Below are positions 43,109-54,369 of a stretch of DNA of 64,000 nt, in pieces. The stretch's first letter is position 1. Each line of letters opens with the position of its first letter. Source of the DNA: Clavaria fumosa (taxonomy: Eukaryota; Basidiomycota; Agaricomycetes; Agaricales; Clavariaceae); the NCBI GenBank assembly GCA_951802425.1, contig OX637797.1, forward strand, positions 4,340,001 to 4,404,000. Direction: 5' to 3'. The position numbers were made by a program, and so were the translations under genes. The notes below the pieces were generated by a model, which was given only the letters and a program-made list of their open reading frames with translations, was not told where the DNA came from and searched no databases.

Positions 43109-43570
43109 TATAGGGTCAATATCCCACTAATAGTGCATTGGTGGAAAATCTAAAGAAATATTCATAGCAAGCCTAATACCTAAGATATTGGCATGGGGTT
43201 TGCTTCTTCCTAACCCTAAATCCTACACCAATTCTGTAAAACAAGAATGGTGTAGGATTGTGGGAATTTCAACCCTTAGCTGCCAGGTAAAGCCATAGGC
43301 CCCATTCACTAGGTCACATGACCTATTCCCCAATTTTCACCAATGCCCCCTTTTCAGGTGATCTTTAGGTACAATATTCCTCAATTCTATTAGGTGCTTG
43401 GGATCTGGGAAACTATTAGGCACAGGATGCCAAAAAAGGCAATATCCACTCCACAAATGGGTTGGAATTAGGTGCCTGAACCATTTTCAATTAGGTGCCA
43501 GCACCACAAAACCACCAATAGGTCAATTTCCACATATCTTATAGGGTCAATATTCCACCAATAGTGCATT
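43109..43570. repeat. Insertion bounded by 31-bp direct repeats (copy 1)
   Basis: The 31 bases at 43109-43139 (TATAGGGTCAATATCCCACT...) recur at 43540-43570 with two differences. 400 bases lie between them. Present identically in the other block copy at 57836-58297. Non-coding. Confidence 0.75.
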
Positions 43571-43571
43571 A

Positions 43572-44485
43572 CCATGCCCTGTGGTCACCATCCCCATGCA
43601 TCCAGAGTATGAGGACCCCAAGATTGTGGCCCTTGCAAGGTGGTTCAAGAGAAGAAGGCACAGGAGGAGGACAAGTGGAAGAAGAGGGAGGAAGTGGATC
43701 AGGTGTGGTGGGAGGAGATGGAGTGGGTGAAGGCAGTGGAGGTGAAGTGGCATGTGGAAGAGATCGCATGAGTGCATGGAGTGGGGCAGAAGCAGAATCC
43801 AATGCCAGAGTCTGAGGTGGAGCGAGGGGTATGCATGCAGTGCTGGCTGTTGTCACTGGGCTGCATGTACCCAAGTGGAGGGCAGGGCACTTCATGTGTT
43901 GCCTGTGTGGGGGTGAAGCAGAAGTGTGTGGGTGGAGAGGCAGAGGGGCTGGAGCAGAAGAGACTCCACTCTGTGAAGTCAAAGAAGGTGGTGGAGGAGG
44001 AGGTGGAGGTGTGGGAGGTGCGGGCTCTGCAAGCAGAGGTGGAGAGGGCAGAAGTGGAGTGGGTGAGGTTGGCAAAGGCCACCCTTGACTTGGTGGCCTG
44101 CAGTGTGGCAGAGTTGGAGGAGTGGAGGAAGGAGGCAAGGGTGGAGAGGAAGGAGTGGAGGGTGGAGCAGAAGGCAGTGGCAGAGGATTGGAGGATCCTC
44201 CAAGAGTTTTTTATGGGGAAGTGGGGGGTGGAGGCAGAGGTGGAGGAGAAAGCAGAGGGAGAGAAGATGGTGGTAGAGTCAGAGGCAGAGATGGAGATGG
44301 AGGGAGAGAAGGAGAAGGAGGATGCAGAGATGGATGCAGAGGTGGAGGTGGAGGCAGAGATGGAGGCAGAGGTGGAGAAGGAGAAAGAGGCAGAGGCAGA
44401 GGAGGGGGAAGTAGGAGCATGGTCCAGGCTGAAGGAGCCTGAAGGAGTTTTACAAGCATTGCCTGGCTCACCCCCCTCTGCCTAA
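43572..44485 (+). pseudogene. CpG-stripped copy of the zinc-cluster gene (copy 1)
   Basis: Aligns with 39645-40580. The N-terminal part is shifted and a TGA at 43769-43771 interrupts it. The frame is then open to the same PPSA end. All six cysteines survive with unchanged spacing (CMQCWLLSLGC, CVACVGVKQKC). It lies antisense to and downstream of a Ty3 chromodomain (44790-45000), showing where the gene sits in its parent element. Confidence 0.8.
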
Positions 44486-44789
44486 TATATATATATATAT
44501 ATATTATCTACTTATTTATTGTTTCTTTTTTTATCTTTTATCTTTTCTTTTATAAAATTTATCTTTTATCTTTTGAACTTGAGTGAAAGTAAGCAGTGTG
44601 AAAACAGAAAATGAGGTAAAGTGGAACAGAGAAACAGAAGAAAAGTCCAGAGTTGGACTTGATGAAATAAAATTTCAGAGTTTTTTGGAGAAGAACAAAG
44701 GTTTTTTTTTTTTTTTGGGGATTCAGAGAAAGTGGAGAAAGCAGAGAGGAGAGACAGAGAGACAAGGAGACAGAGAGACAGATCAAAGG

Positions 44790-45240
44790 GAATTGAGAGG
44801 TCCAGGCTTGGTCAGATATGCATGGATGGAAGTCCAAAACAGCCTCAGAGGTGTGTACAAGGTCTGTAGCTGGTAACCAAGATGTTTCCTCATTGGTCCC
44901 ACTGCACCAAGTAAAGGAGTTTGCAGGTGTGGTGTTTGTTGATCTTGGAGTTAGAAATGTGGAAGACAGGGTGGACCACTCACATGGCTTCAGGGAGTTG
45001 GAGTATGAAGGGATGCAAGCCAGCCTCTCCAATGATCTCGAAAGGTCCAAGGAACCTTTCAGAGAGCTTCTGGGATGGTCTGGTGGTATGGAAAAACTTT
45101 GCCTTAATGTAGACTTGGTTTCCAACCTTAAACCTCAGTGCCAGAGCCCGATGGGTGTCTGCTGGACCTTGATAGTGACATTGTGCATTGGCAATGTGGG
45201 TATGGAGTTCTTGGTGGAGCTCATCCAAGTCCACAGCAAG
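44790..45240 (-). pseudogene. Ty3 integrase C-terminus and chromodomain fragment (copy 1)
   Basis: The minus strand reads MDLDELHQELHTHIANAQCH and FKVGNQVYIKAKFFHTTRPS, LSERFLGPFEIIGEAG (integrase C-terminus). After a frame break comes NEETSWLPATDLVHTSEAV (chromodomain). It ends where the duplicated block ends, so the rest of pol is missing here but present at 60010-62590. Confidence 0.85.
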
Positions 45241-45282
45241 TTCTCAGGCACAAACCAAGGTTACTTCATGTTCAGGGTACAC

Positions 45283-45940
45283 CTAGCTGTAAAACAAATG
45301 GCCAATGCAAGTTTGGCCACATAATAAAAAACTGCAAAATGTGTTATAGGAACCTTGTAGACATGTTCTATAGGTAAAACAATAAAACTTTTGTATGGAT
45401 CATGTCTCACCCCACTTGCTACTTCAAAAGATCCCCTGGTTTTCATTTTGGCCTCTTCCTAGTGTATCATTACAAAGAATAGCATATTGTACAATACGTA
45501 GGCATGGGAGGCCTATGAAACTTTGAGGAGACATTCTCTATAGTATATCAATGGTTTATGGCCACTTACCTGATCCCCTAAGCTTCTACTTTCAAAGATC
45601 CCCTGAAAATGCCCAAAAAACTCATTTTCCCGGGATCTTTGGACCTGGACACTAAAACACTTATGTAAAGCACCCACACCCTTTCCCTATACCCCCTCTA
45701 ACCCCCCATACCATTCACTACCAAGTGGCCAATGCTCCACTTTCTGCTGACCCTTCTCTAACATCTGGCCACAGCTGGCCACTGTAGTTTCGGAACCTGG
45801 GATCTTTGGAAGCATAAGGTATACCACACTCAAAACACCTGGAACCTAGTGTCAAATAGGTGCCCTAACCCCAGGAATATTTTCAGGATTTTTGAACTGC
45901 TTATAGATTCTGGCCAATTGGCCACTTTGCCAAGACCCTA
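45283..45940. repeat. Single 655-bp unit
   Basis: The same unit as in the array at 25833-28925, bounded by CTA on both sides and with four differences seen. It replaces sequence that continues Ty3 integrase in the other block copy at 60010. Confidence 0.95.
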
Positions 45941-46114
45941 ACTATTCCCTAGGATGAATAGGCTAGCCTATTCAGGTTGGATGTTGGATACCTTCAAATC
46001 TCACCCCCCCCTTGGAATTGAGGGTGGTGGCAGTGAGGGGAGGTGACCCAGAGTGGATTAGGGTTAGGTTAAGGGGGTTCATGGTTTCCCCTAACTCAAA
46101 TGGCAGGGTTAGGG

Positions 46115-47757
46115 CCTGGTTGGATTGACTGGGCCTGGTTGGATCACCTTGGGGCATGGTTGGATTAACCCAGGGCATGGTTGGATCACCTTGGGGCCTG
46201 GTTGGATCTACTCAGAGCATGGTTGGATTGACCCAGGGCATGGTTGGATCACCCTGAGGCATGGTTGGATCCACTCAGAGCATGGTTGGATTGACCCAGG
46301 GCATGGTTGGATTAACCCAGGGCCTGGTTGGATCTACTTGGGGCATGGTTGGATCTACTTGGGGCATGGTTGGATTAACCCAGGGCCTGGTTGGATCTAC
46401 TTGGGGCCTGGTTGGTTCACCCTGAGGCATGGTTGGATCTACTCAGAGCATGGTTGGATCTACTTGGGGCATGGTTGGATTAACCCAGGGCCTGGTTGGA
46501 TCACCCTGAGGCATGGTTGGATTGACCCAGGGCATGGTTGGATCACCTTGGGGCCTGGTTGGATCTACTCAGAGCATGGTTGGATTGACCCAGGGCATGG
46601 TTGGATCACCCTGAGGCATGGTTGGATCCACTCAGAGCATGGTTGGATTGACCCAGGGCATGGTTGGATTAACCCAGGGCCTGGTTGGATCTACTTGGGG
46701 CATGGTTGGATCTACTTGGGGCATGGTTGGATTAACCCAGGGCCTGGTTGGATCTACTTGGGGCCTGGTTGGTTCACCCTGAGGCATGGTTGGATCTACT
46801 CAGAGCATGGTTGGATCTACTTGGGGCATGGTTGGATTAACCCAGGGCCTGGTTGGATCACCCTGAGGCATGGTTGGATTGACCCAGGGCATGGTTGGAT
46901 CACCTTGGGGCCTGGTTGGATCTACTCAGAGCATGGTTAGATTGACCCAGGGCATGGTTGGATCACCCTGAGGCATGGTTGGATCCACTCAGAGCATGGT
47001 TGGATTGACCCAGGGCATGGTTGGATTAACCCAGGGCCTGGTTGGATCTACTTGGGGCATGGTTGGATCTACTTGGGGCATGGTTGGATTAACCCAGGGC
47101 CTGGTTGGATCTACTTGGGGCCTGGTTGGTTCACCCTGAGGCATGGTTGGATCTACTCAGAGCATGGTTGGATCTACTTGGGGCATGGTTGGATTAACCC
47201 AGGGCCTGGTTGGATCACCCTGAGGCATGGTTGGATTGACCCAGGGCATGGTTGGATCACCCTGTGGTTAGGTTGGATTGACCCAGGGCATGGTTGGATC
47301 ACCTTGGGGCCTGGTTGGATCTACTCAGAGCATGGTTGGATTGACCCAGGGCATGGTTGGATCACCTTGGGGCATGGTTGGATCTACTCAGAGCATGGTT
47401 GGATCTACTCAGAGCATGGTTGGATTGACCCAGGGCATGGTTGGATTGACCCAGGGCATGGTTGGATCACCCTGAGGCATGGTTGGATCTACTTGGGGCA
47501 TGGTTGGATTAACCCAGGGCCTGGTTGGATCACCCTGAGGCATGGTTGGGGCATGGTTGGATTAACCCAGGGCATGGTTGGATCACCCTGTGGTTAGGTT
47601 GGATTGACCCAGGGCCTGGTTGGATCACCCTGAGGCATGGTTGGATTGACCCAGGGCATGGTTGGATTGACCCAGGGCATGGTTGGATCACCCTGTGGTT
47701 AGGTTGGATTGACCCAGGGCATGGTTGGATCACCTTGGGGCCTGGTTGGATCTACTA
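46115..47757. repeat. 21-bp minisatellite with 357-bp higher-order repeats
   Basis: Units of GGTTGGAT-rich 21-mers (variants end GGGGCAT, CAGGGCAT, GAGGCAT, AGAGCAT, GGGCCTG). A 17-unit block of 357 bp repeats with starts at 46183, 46540 and 46897. The later part is shuffled. Because 21 is a multiple of three, one frame stays open for 271 and 181 codons (repeats of GWI-x3-H/P). I regard this as a by-product because nothing else supports a gene. Confidence 0.93.
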
Positions 47758-47759
47758 AT

Positions 47760-49005
47760 AGCATAGTCCTTGTGCAGATGGAGCATCTGCGCTTTCTTTC
47801 ACTGCAAGCTAACCACTCAAGCTAGTCTTTTGAAATTTTGTGTGCCTATATCTACCCCTCTAATCCTCAATTTCCATAGTTTACATTTTCCCCAAACCTA
47901 TTTCCCAATGCATGGCAGAGCTGCTGACCAAACCAGTCACAATTCTCCCGTTTATCAAAACCAACCATAGGATTCCAAAACAAATGGAATGCTATACTGG
48001 GCCATCCCATACCTATCATATTCCATCCCTCTCTCTCCCCTCCCATCACCCACAAAGCAACAATTCCAGCATATAGTCAGAATCCAGTTCTCACATCCTC
48101 ACACAAGTTTGTACTTGTGGTGGCACCTAATCAAATGGGATCACATTGAAAGATTGAGTATAGTGCATGAATAATTTAGGGTTCCTGGGGTCTTCCAGCA
48201 AAATTTGAAATATAGTAGCTGTGAAGTAGTTATTAGAAGAACATATGCAGCTGACTGATAGCTGCATATATGAATGTTGATGTTGTCATGTCATGAGGTG
48301 GGTCACATGGTGATGCTTGTGACCATGGGTAATACTGGTAATGTGAATAAGACTAATGTATTCATGTGGCATAATGTGCCAGATGAAGGGATTGTGCCAT
48401 GGCATATCATACATAGTATTGGAGGCTGCTGGTGTGCCATCATTGTGGTTAGCTGCTGGTGTTAGGATTGCTTACCTAAGCCATCCCAAAGAGGAGTTGT
48501 GGAGAAACTGGGGAGGCTTGTTGGAAGGCCACATGACCTGTGGCTGAGAGTCAGATTACTTAATCCCCAAAGTCACCTGACCTGCACCTTGGCATGTCAC
48601 ATGATCCAAGGATCCAAGCATGAGAACACCAGCAAGTGCTGAAGCATTTGCTATAAGTACTTCACCTTTTCCTTTTTTGTACTCTTTTCCCCTTATCTTA
48701 GTATTGTCATCATGACCTCCCTTAAGTTGTGTGAGCCCAGTCTTATATAATACTAAGATCTGCCCATCTGCCCAAGCCCTGTGTCCTAACCCAGCTAGCC
48801 TGGACCCTTAATTTCAAACTGTGACACATTGTCACAGCTCAGCCCCTATCATCCTCTTTTCCTTTTCCTTGCCTGTGGTGTGTAACAGAACCACATGAAT
48901 TTTTTACTGTGTGTAGATACACATGACCCAACCTGGAAGATGACTACTGTGACCCTCTCTGGGTGATACCAAGTGCCCAGCAACACTGCCCACCACTCAA
49001 TCAAG
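47760..49005. repeat. Dispersed repeat, second copy (matches 11954-13405)
   Basis: Starts AGCATAGTCCTTGTGCAG directly after the minisatellite. It lacks about 200 bp relative to the first copy. It contains the LTR start TGTTAGGATTGCTTACC at 48460 and continues to 49005. Confidence 0.85.
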
Positions 49006-49546
49006 TCTAGAGTACCATAAGTACATGTGAGACTTTATATGTGCGCGTACAGGAAGTATAATAGAAAAGGAAAAGTGCAGAGGTCACCAAGCAACAAGAC
49101 TATAGTAGTACAGGGTAGACCTAGTTGTGAAATGACCATGCGTGTGCTCTACTAAGGTTGCGAGGGGTAGGGAAGACATAAGTAAGGTCACGAATGTGAC
49201 CAGTCATGGGTCATGACCTAGCTAGATAAGCATATGTGTAACTATAACTATGGGGGTATCTTCAGATCATAAGTATCACAGTTATAGATTACTGAGGGCA
49301 AGTAGGGGAGCATAATTTGAAGGTATATATGACTGACCGTCAGTGGCACATTTGGTTGTTAAGGTCACAAGGTCATGCGAGCGATCACGTGGGTGATGCT
49401 AGTGGTGCAGGTGACTTTAGGTGGGAAGTCACATGGGTAACATTGGTAACACAAGTAATGTGAGTGGCACTGGTAATGGTAGTAGCACCAGTGATGTCAT
49501 GGTAATGTCAGTGATGCTGGTAGCACTGGTGGTGTCACATGGCAGG
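49006..49546. other. Unassigned sequence left of the solo LTR
   Basis: Mixed sequence with degenerate GGTAATGTGAGTGGCACTGGT words near 49440-49540, resembling 12680-12740. The solo LTR at 49547 appears to have inserted into a decayed relative of that repeat. GCAGG at 49542-49546 is the left target duplication. Confidence 0.4.
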
Positions 49547-51531
49547 TGTTATGAATCTGGTACTGGATGCAGTCAGAAATGAGTCACTGAGAGTCAGGAT
49601 GACTCAGACAGGCCCTCAATTCCTTATGCAGTTGGTCTACAGGACTAGTAGATCCTCCAGTTCCATACCTTCCTGCTAACAGTATTGAAACCAAGACTGC
49701 TAGCAAGGCATTGCTTTGGGCAAGATATTATTAGTTAGTAACCTGGTAGCCATGACCTATAGCTTTAGCTATTGACCCTCATGGGTTTGCCTTGACCTAG
49801 TGGTGACCCACAGGTCAGCACCATGCCTCAATAGCTGACCAGTCTATAAGTATTAACTACTCAGGCCAATTCAATGTGTGAGGTTTAAGAATAAACATCG
49901 AATAACTAGTTAACCAAAGGCCGGAGAATTAGGGTGAAGGAACCATGAAATTCCCCTGGTTACTCAGAGCACTCCAGCTCTATAAACCATCCCTTGATTC
50001 TCACTGGTTCTTTAGTTATTCACTAAACATACCTTTGTATGAATAGACTGATCTTATGTACAGTACAGGACATTGTACACTTAATTAGAATATTCATAAC
50101 TCGATGAATAACCGACCGGTCGAGGGGAGCTTTCGCCTTCCGATAGACGCGAAGTCCGGCTATCCAATGATACCATAACTGCTTAGTCAAACTAAGTCCT
50201 CAACCAGCAATTACTTTATTTAGTATAATCAGATTTCATCCTTAACTATACTAAATAGGTTATAGCTGCTGAGCTAGCCTAGCTATGGCTTAGGTCTCCT
50301 TTGGAGAGCGTCACTCGACTTGTGGGTTATGAAAATGCGATGTGGAACGCGAGATTCCACCGCGTATTTATACTGCAATTCGACTACTTTCTATTTACAG
50401 TAAATAATGAATAGCTCAATAACTACTGAATATAAAAGGTAGTTCTTATATTCATAATTGAGGATAAATGAATAGCTATATCCTCAGAAGGATTCATAAT
50501 TTTAACTCGTTTCCTTAACAAGTTATTTCACTTCGAAGGTTTGACATAATCTAAAAATATTCATAATGAGTCATAATGACTCAATGTTTGCGATCCAACA
50601 CCTGGAGAGGGTGGGGAAATGCCCCACAGTCGCCTCCGATCATTTCCGCGACTTTCCGATGCCCGATCGCGACCTTAGTCCGTTTCTACTGCCCTCAATC
50701 CCACTTATCCTATCTCAGGATAATGAATTGATATTAATAATAGACCTCTCATACTCCATCTGGCCTCAGTCTGTCCTTAATAAGGCTTAGTCCACTTCCC
50801 AAGTCATGGAGTGACGAAGGGAGAGCACGGGACCGCTCACAAAGGTCGCGAAGCCCGTGACTATCACTCCGGAGGAGTACAGCCAAATATGGCAATGTGG
50901 GCGCTGATGGGCAGTGCCACCATCAGCACCATTCCTAATTGGGTACCCGTGAGAGCGCCAGGTCGCGGCAGCCTCCGATCACGTGATCAGGGTCTGATCA
51001 TGATCGATCGGCACCCACAACACCAGTATGGGGTAACCTGGCACCCTGTGGACTGCCCATGCGTACCCCGCCCATTTGCCGTCCGTTTCCCTTGAAGCTT
51101 GGTAGACAGGTAGCCCTACTGTGTCCCTATAACCCCACGTTTGCAATATATTTAATTACTCAGTGGTTCCCTCGTTATTTTGATAACACTAGAGAGGGCT
51201 TTCTGCACAGGTAGTGAGGATAATCCTAAGCTCCAGAGGTGAGCTTTGAGGCTCTCCTCTCGCTTTTATGGACTTAAGGACTATCAATTGCTGGGAATCT
51301 GACGGTGTACGCCACATACTTGCGCGACCTTTAGTTCTTGCTGCAGAGCCAATTCTTTGCATATTAGCGATATTTTGCATAACTTGGGTAATGTGACAGT
51401 GGGTTTCCATGGGTAAGTTATACAGAGGTAGTAGAGGCGTAGGAGAGTCCATAGAGAGATTTAAGAGATGCATAGGTTTCTGAATCGTTCCCTGAGGGGC
51501 TAGGTACTGTGAACTATCAGTTACCCTAACA
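49547..51531. mobile_element. Solo-LTR-like element, 1,985 bp, GCAGG target duplication
   Basis: Begins TGTTATGAATC and ends ACCCTAACA, giving TGTTA/TAACA ends. Flanked by GCAGG at 49542-49546 and 51532-51536. No internal direct repeat and no gag or pol frame were seen, so it is a single long LTR left by recombination, or a non-autonomous element. The middle (50100-51100) retains CpG and is AT-rich, with many ATTCATAA words at 50050-50570. It is probably young. Confidence 0.75.
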
Positions 51532-51544
51532 GCAGGTCATGTGC

Positions 51545-51817
51545 CAGATGAAGAGATTGCAGAACTGTGTGTTGTGCATTGATATGGTGGGTTCGGACGA
51601 AGTATACATGTGGGGTGAGGCAGAGAGAGGCATTGCGAGTATGGTATGGTGGTCGTGAGTGTCGTGTGAATGCGGGAGAGGTCAGAGGGGCTCCCAGAAG
51701 GGGACAGTGGGTTCCGGAAGTGTGTAGAGGGGCTCACAAAGTTATAGAGGGCAATCAGGAGGTTCGTAGGTGTCGGTAAAGTCAGCTTGGGCAAAGGAAA
51801 AATGAATGGGTCCTGAC
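51545..51817 (-). repeat. LTR-like segment related to 21655-21923
   Basis: Shares the ordered words GATTG-GAACTG-TGTTGTG-CATTGATAT-GGGTTC with the earlier segment. On the minus strand it begins TGTCAGGACCC after a short G-rich tract. Confidence 0.45.
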
Positions 51818-51845
51818 ACACCCCTAAAAACAAGTACCCTCACAT

Positions 51846-52640
51846 CTGCAAGTATTCCAGACACCCATTTTCCCAACCCTGGCCCTATCCCTGATTGGCC
51901 CAGCCACTACCCTTTGGTTTTTAGTGAAGCAAAGGGGGATGAGCTTCCCTGCTCCCGCCCAGACTTAGATATTAAAATTGAGTTTAAACTGGACCCTGGG
52001 CACCTCTCCTCTAAGCTATACTCACTAATGCAAGGAGAGATGGTGGTGAATCACTGGGTGGATGAGCAGCTGGCCTCTGGACAAATCTGACCTTGGAAGT
52101 CCCTGTATGTGAGCCCCCTCTTCTTCAAATGTGAGAAGGACAAGCTGCAGCCCATTATCAACTACTCCAGCTGAACTCGCATCAAATCAAAGACAAGTAC
52201 ACCCTCCCCCTCATCTGAGACACTGTGGATGTGTTAAAGGGGCCAACTATCTATCCCAAGATTGATGCGAAGGGAGGTTTCCCATCAATGCAGGTCTGGC
52301 CAGAACATCAACACCACTGTGCTTTCCTAACACCTCATGGACTCTTTGAACCAACAGTTATGTGGTTTGGGCTACAGAATGCACCTGCGACCTTCCAGTG
52401 CTTCATGAACCATGTGTTGAGGGAAGAGATTGCAGGAGGGCATGTCTGGGCCTATGTTGATGATGTTATAGTGTTTGCAGAGGATTTGGCTATGCACCAG
52501 TATTGGATGGATCAGGTCTTGAGGAAGTTCAGGGAGAATGGGCTGTGTCTCAGACTCAGCAAGTGTGAGTTCAAGATGAGTGAGATCTTCTTCCTGGGAA
52601 TGAAGATCTCCCACAACTATCTGGAGCACTGTCACACCTG
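51846..52640 (+). pseudogene. Ty3/Gypsy protease-linker and reverse transcriptase remnant
   Basis: The plus strand reads DLDIKIEFKLDPGHLSSKLY (51960-52020), DEQLASGQI before a stop at 52088-52090, then SLYVSPLFFKCEKDKLQPII. After another break it continues with CAFLTPHGLFEPTVMWFGLQ, NAPATFQCFMNHVLREEI and the catalytic YVDDVIVFAED box. Similarity stops near 52640 at LGMKISHN. It belongs to a different Ty3 lineage from the 9.2-kb element (YVDD, and EPTVMWFGLQNAP). At least two frame breaks or stops. Confidence 0.85.
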
Positions 52641-52659
52641 TGCTGCTCCCTTCAGGTCC

Positions 52660-53722
52660 GGACTGGAAACACTATCTCCAGTTCTGGATCTCCGATAGCT
52701 CGTACCTTGTGCCTCAGTAGTAGGTTTTTGTCCTCTGGCTCCTCACTTTCAACCACAGGTATCTCCTGTGGTTTATTGGGCCCTGCCTTGCCTGGATCCT
52801 CCTGTAAGGCATAGTTCCTTACATTTCCCCTAAAAGCCTCTGGCTTTCACTGTGACTGCAGACATGCACTCATGTAATGCCCTGCTTTCCTGCATGTATA
52901 ATATATTAAAGGAGCTTTCCACTCCTCTCCAATTTGTGGCCCTGCCTTGGGCAGTTCTAGCTGGGGTTTACTCCCTCTGGCTGGGGTGCATTCATCCTGC
53001 ACACAGTCAATCCACAGGGGAACAGGTTCCCCTGGCCTGTGGTCTGTGTGTGGCTGATATGGCCACAGTCTCACAAACTGCTGCCCCACAGGTATTCTAC
53101 CTGTGGGTGGGTTTCCTTTGGTACCCACTGGGTTCCCTGACGAAGGCACTGCCCTCTGCTGCTGGAGGTAGTGGAGGGTTGCTTCCACTTGGTGACTAGC
53201 ATCGATAATATCCTCGATGCTAATTGCACGAGTTTTGAAGATGGCCTCCACCATCTTGTTAGGCAGTCCATTAAGGAACTGCCTCTTCATCGTACCAGCA
53301 TCAGGTGGGGTGAGCATTTGCTCAGCTGCCTGGGCCAATTCATTCCAGAATCCCAAGGCACCCTTCACCTTTGTGAACTTTACCTGGTAGAAGGCATCCA
53401 CTGCCTTTTGGGCCATTACCTCAGTCATGAACTGCTTAAACTTAGCAGTTATCAATTCCTCGAAGGTCCACCTTCAAGGAGCACAGGACAGTCCTGTTAC
53501 TTCTTGGGTATACCAAGTAGCAGCTATTCTGCTCAGTTGTGAACCTGCTAACATGACACATTGGTTCTCCAACTGCAGTCGGACTACTCTATAAATGTAG
53601 AAGTAGTTAAAGAGGCCATTGAGCCACCTTTCCCAGACAACAAGATCATCTTGTCTGTCATAGAGCTCAGGGGGCTCAATCTTGATCCCCTTAATCTCAG
53701 CTATTGCCTTGGGCAATAGCAA
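52660..53722 (-). pseudogene. Ty3 gag remnant in opposite orientation
   Basis: The minus strand from 53722: MLLPKAIAEIKGIKIEPPEL, VVWERWLNGLFNYFYIYRVV. After a break near 53465: FKQFMTEVMAQKAVDAFYQV and GTMKRQFLNGLPNKMVEAIF. The C-terminal knuckle reads YYTCRKAGHYMSACL, with the first cysteine replaced by Tyr. It faces the pol fragment at 51846-52640 tail to tail, so the two pieces were joined by rearrangement. Confidence 0.75.
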
Positions 53723-54369
53723 GGTTTTATCTCATATCATCACAAGATAGCGATGTAACACATCACTTTGGTAGTTGGTAGAACTTGGGGATACTTCCTG
53801 ATTAATCTCCCACTCCTTCTGGGGTGGTTCCATCCATCTGAATGGGCCCATTCAACTTGTTGGCTCTCAATGGTTGCTAGAAGCCAGGGGCAGCATCATG
53901 CAAGCAGATCCTATGCTTTGTATCCCAAAAATGAGCCAGAATCTGCTTCTGTGGACAGTTGTAGACTGTCAGAAACAGAATGCAAACACCTTATGGGATA
54001 TCACCCTGTTGCCTGACCAGGACCAGATCAGACAAGACATGGCTAGAGCATGTACATATCTGTCAGATGTGTACAAGCAAGTGCATGTGGAACCTGAAGA
54101 AGGTTGAAAGATGGCATTTGCAACTGCCTTAGGCACCATGTTCTCACATGTGATGCAGATAGGAATTGCAATGCCCCTGGGTAATGACACAGTGGTCAAT
54201 GAATATAAGAATTCTGATGCTGGGGAACAAACTGATGGTGGTGCTATAAGAGTGGAGACATTCATAGCTGTCAAGAGGATAGATAACATGTTTGGTTGGT
54301 GTCAAGGAACAATCTGACAGTGGTGACAGCAGTGAAGGTATCCCTCATTGATGGGGCCATGACATATCT
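53723..54369. other. Fragmentary coding-like sequence of unknown origin
   Basis: Plus-strand fragments such as LWDITLLPDQDQIRQDMARA and AFATALGTMFSHVMQIGIAM read like eroded protein sequence, with stops at 54105-54107 and elsewhere. No family recognised. A decayed transposon gene is likely. Confidence 0.3.

Larger units (their letters stand above)
40602..45282. repeat. 4.7-kb duplicated block, copy 1
   Basis: Nearly identical to 55329-60009 at a constant offset of 14,727 bp. Contains the hairpin array, a coiled-coil fragment, a decayed LTR, a 431-bp insertion, a decayed zinc-cluster gene and the end of a Ty3 pol. Left neighbour is the intact zinc-cluster gene. Right neighbour is a 655-bp unit. 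Because the content was already decayed, this is a segmental duplication rather than two transposition events. Confidence 0.93.

Noticed and set aside
46125..47758. Open frames of 271 and 181 codons made of GWI-rich heptapeptides
   Set aside because: They are an automatic result of a 21-bp tandem repeat without stops. There is no start context, domain or flanking gene signal.
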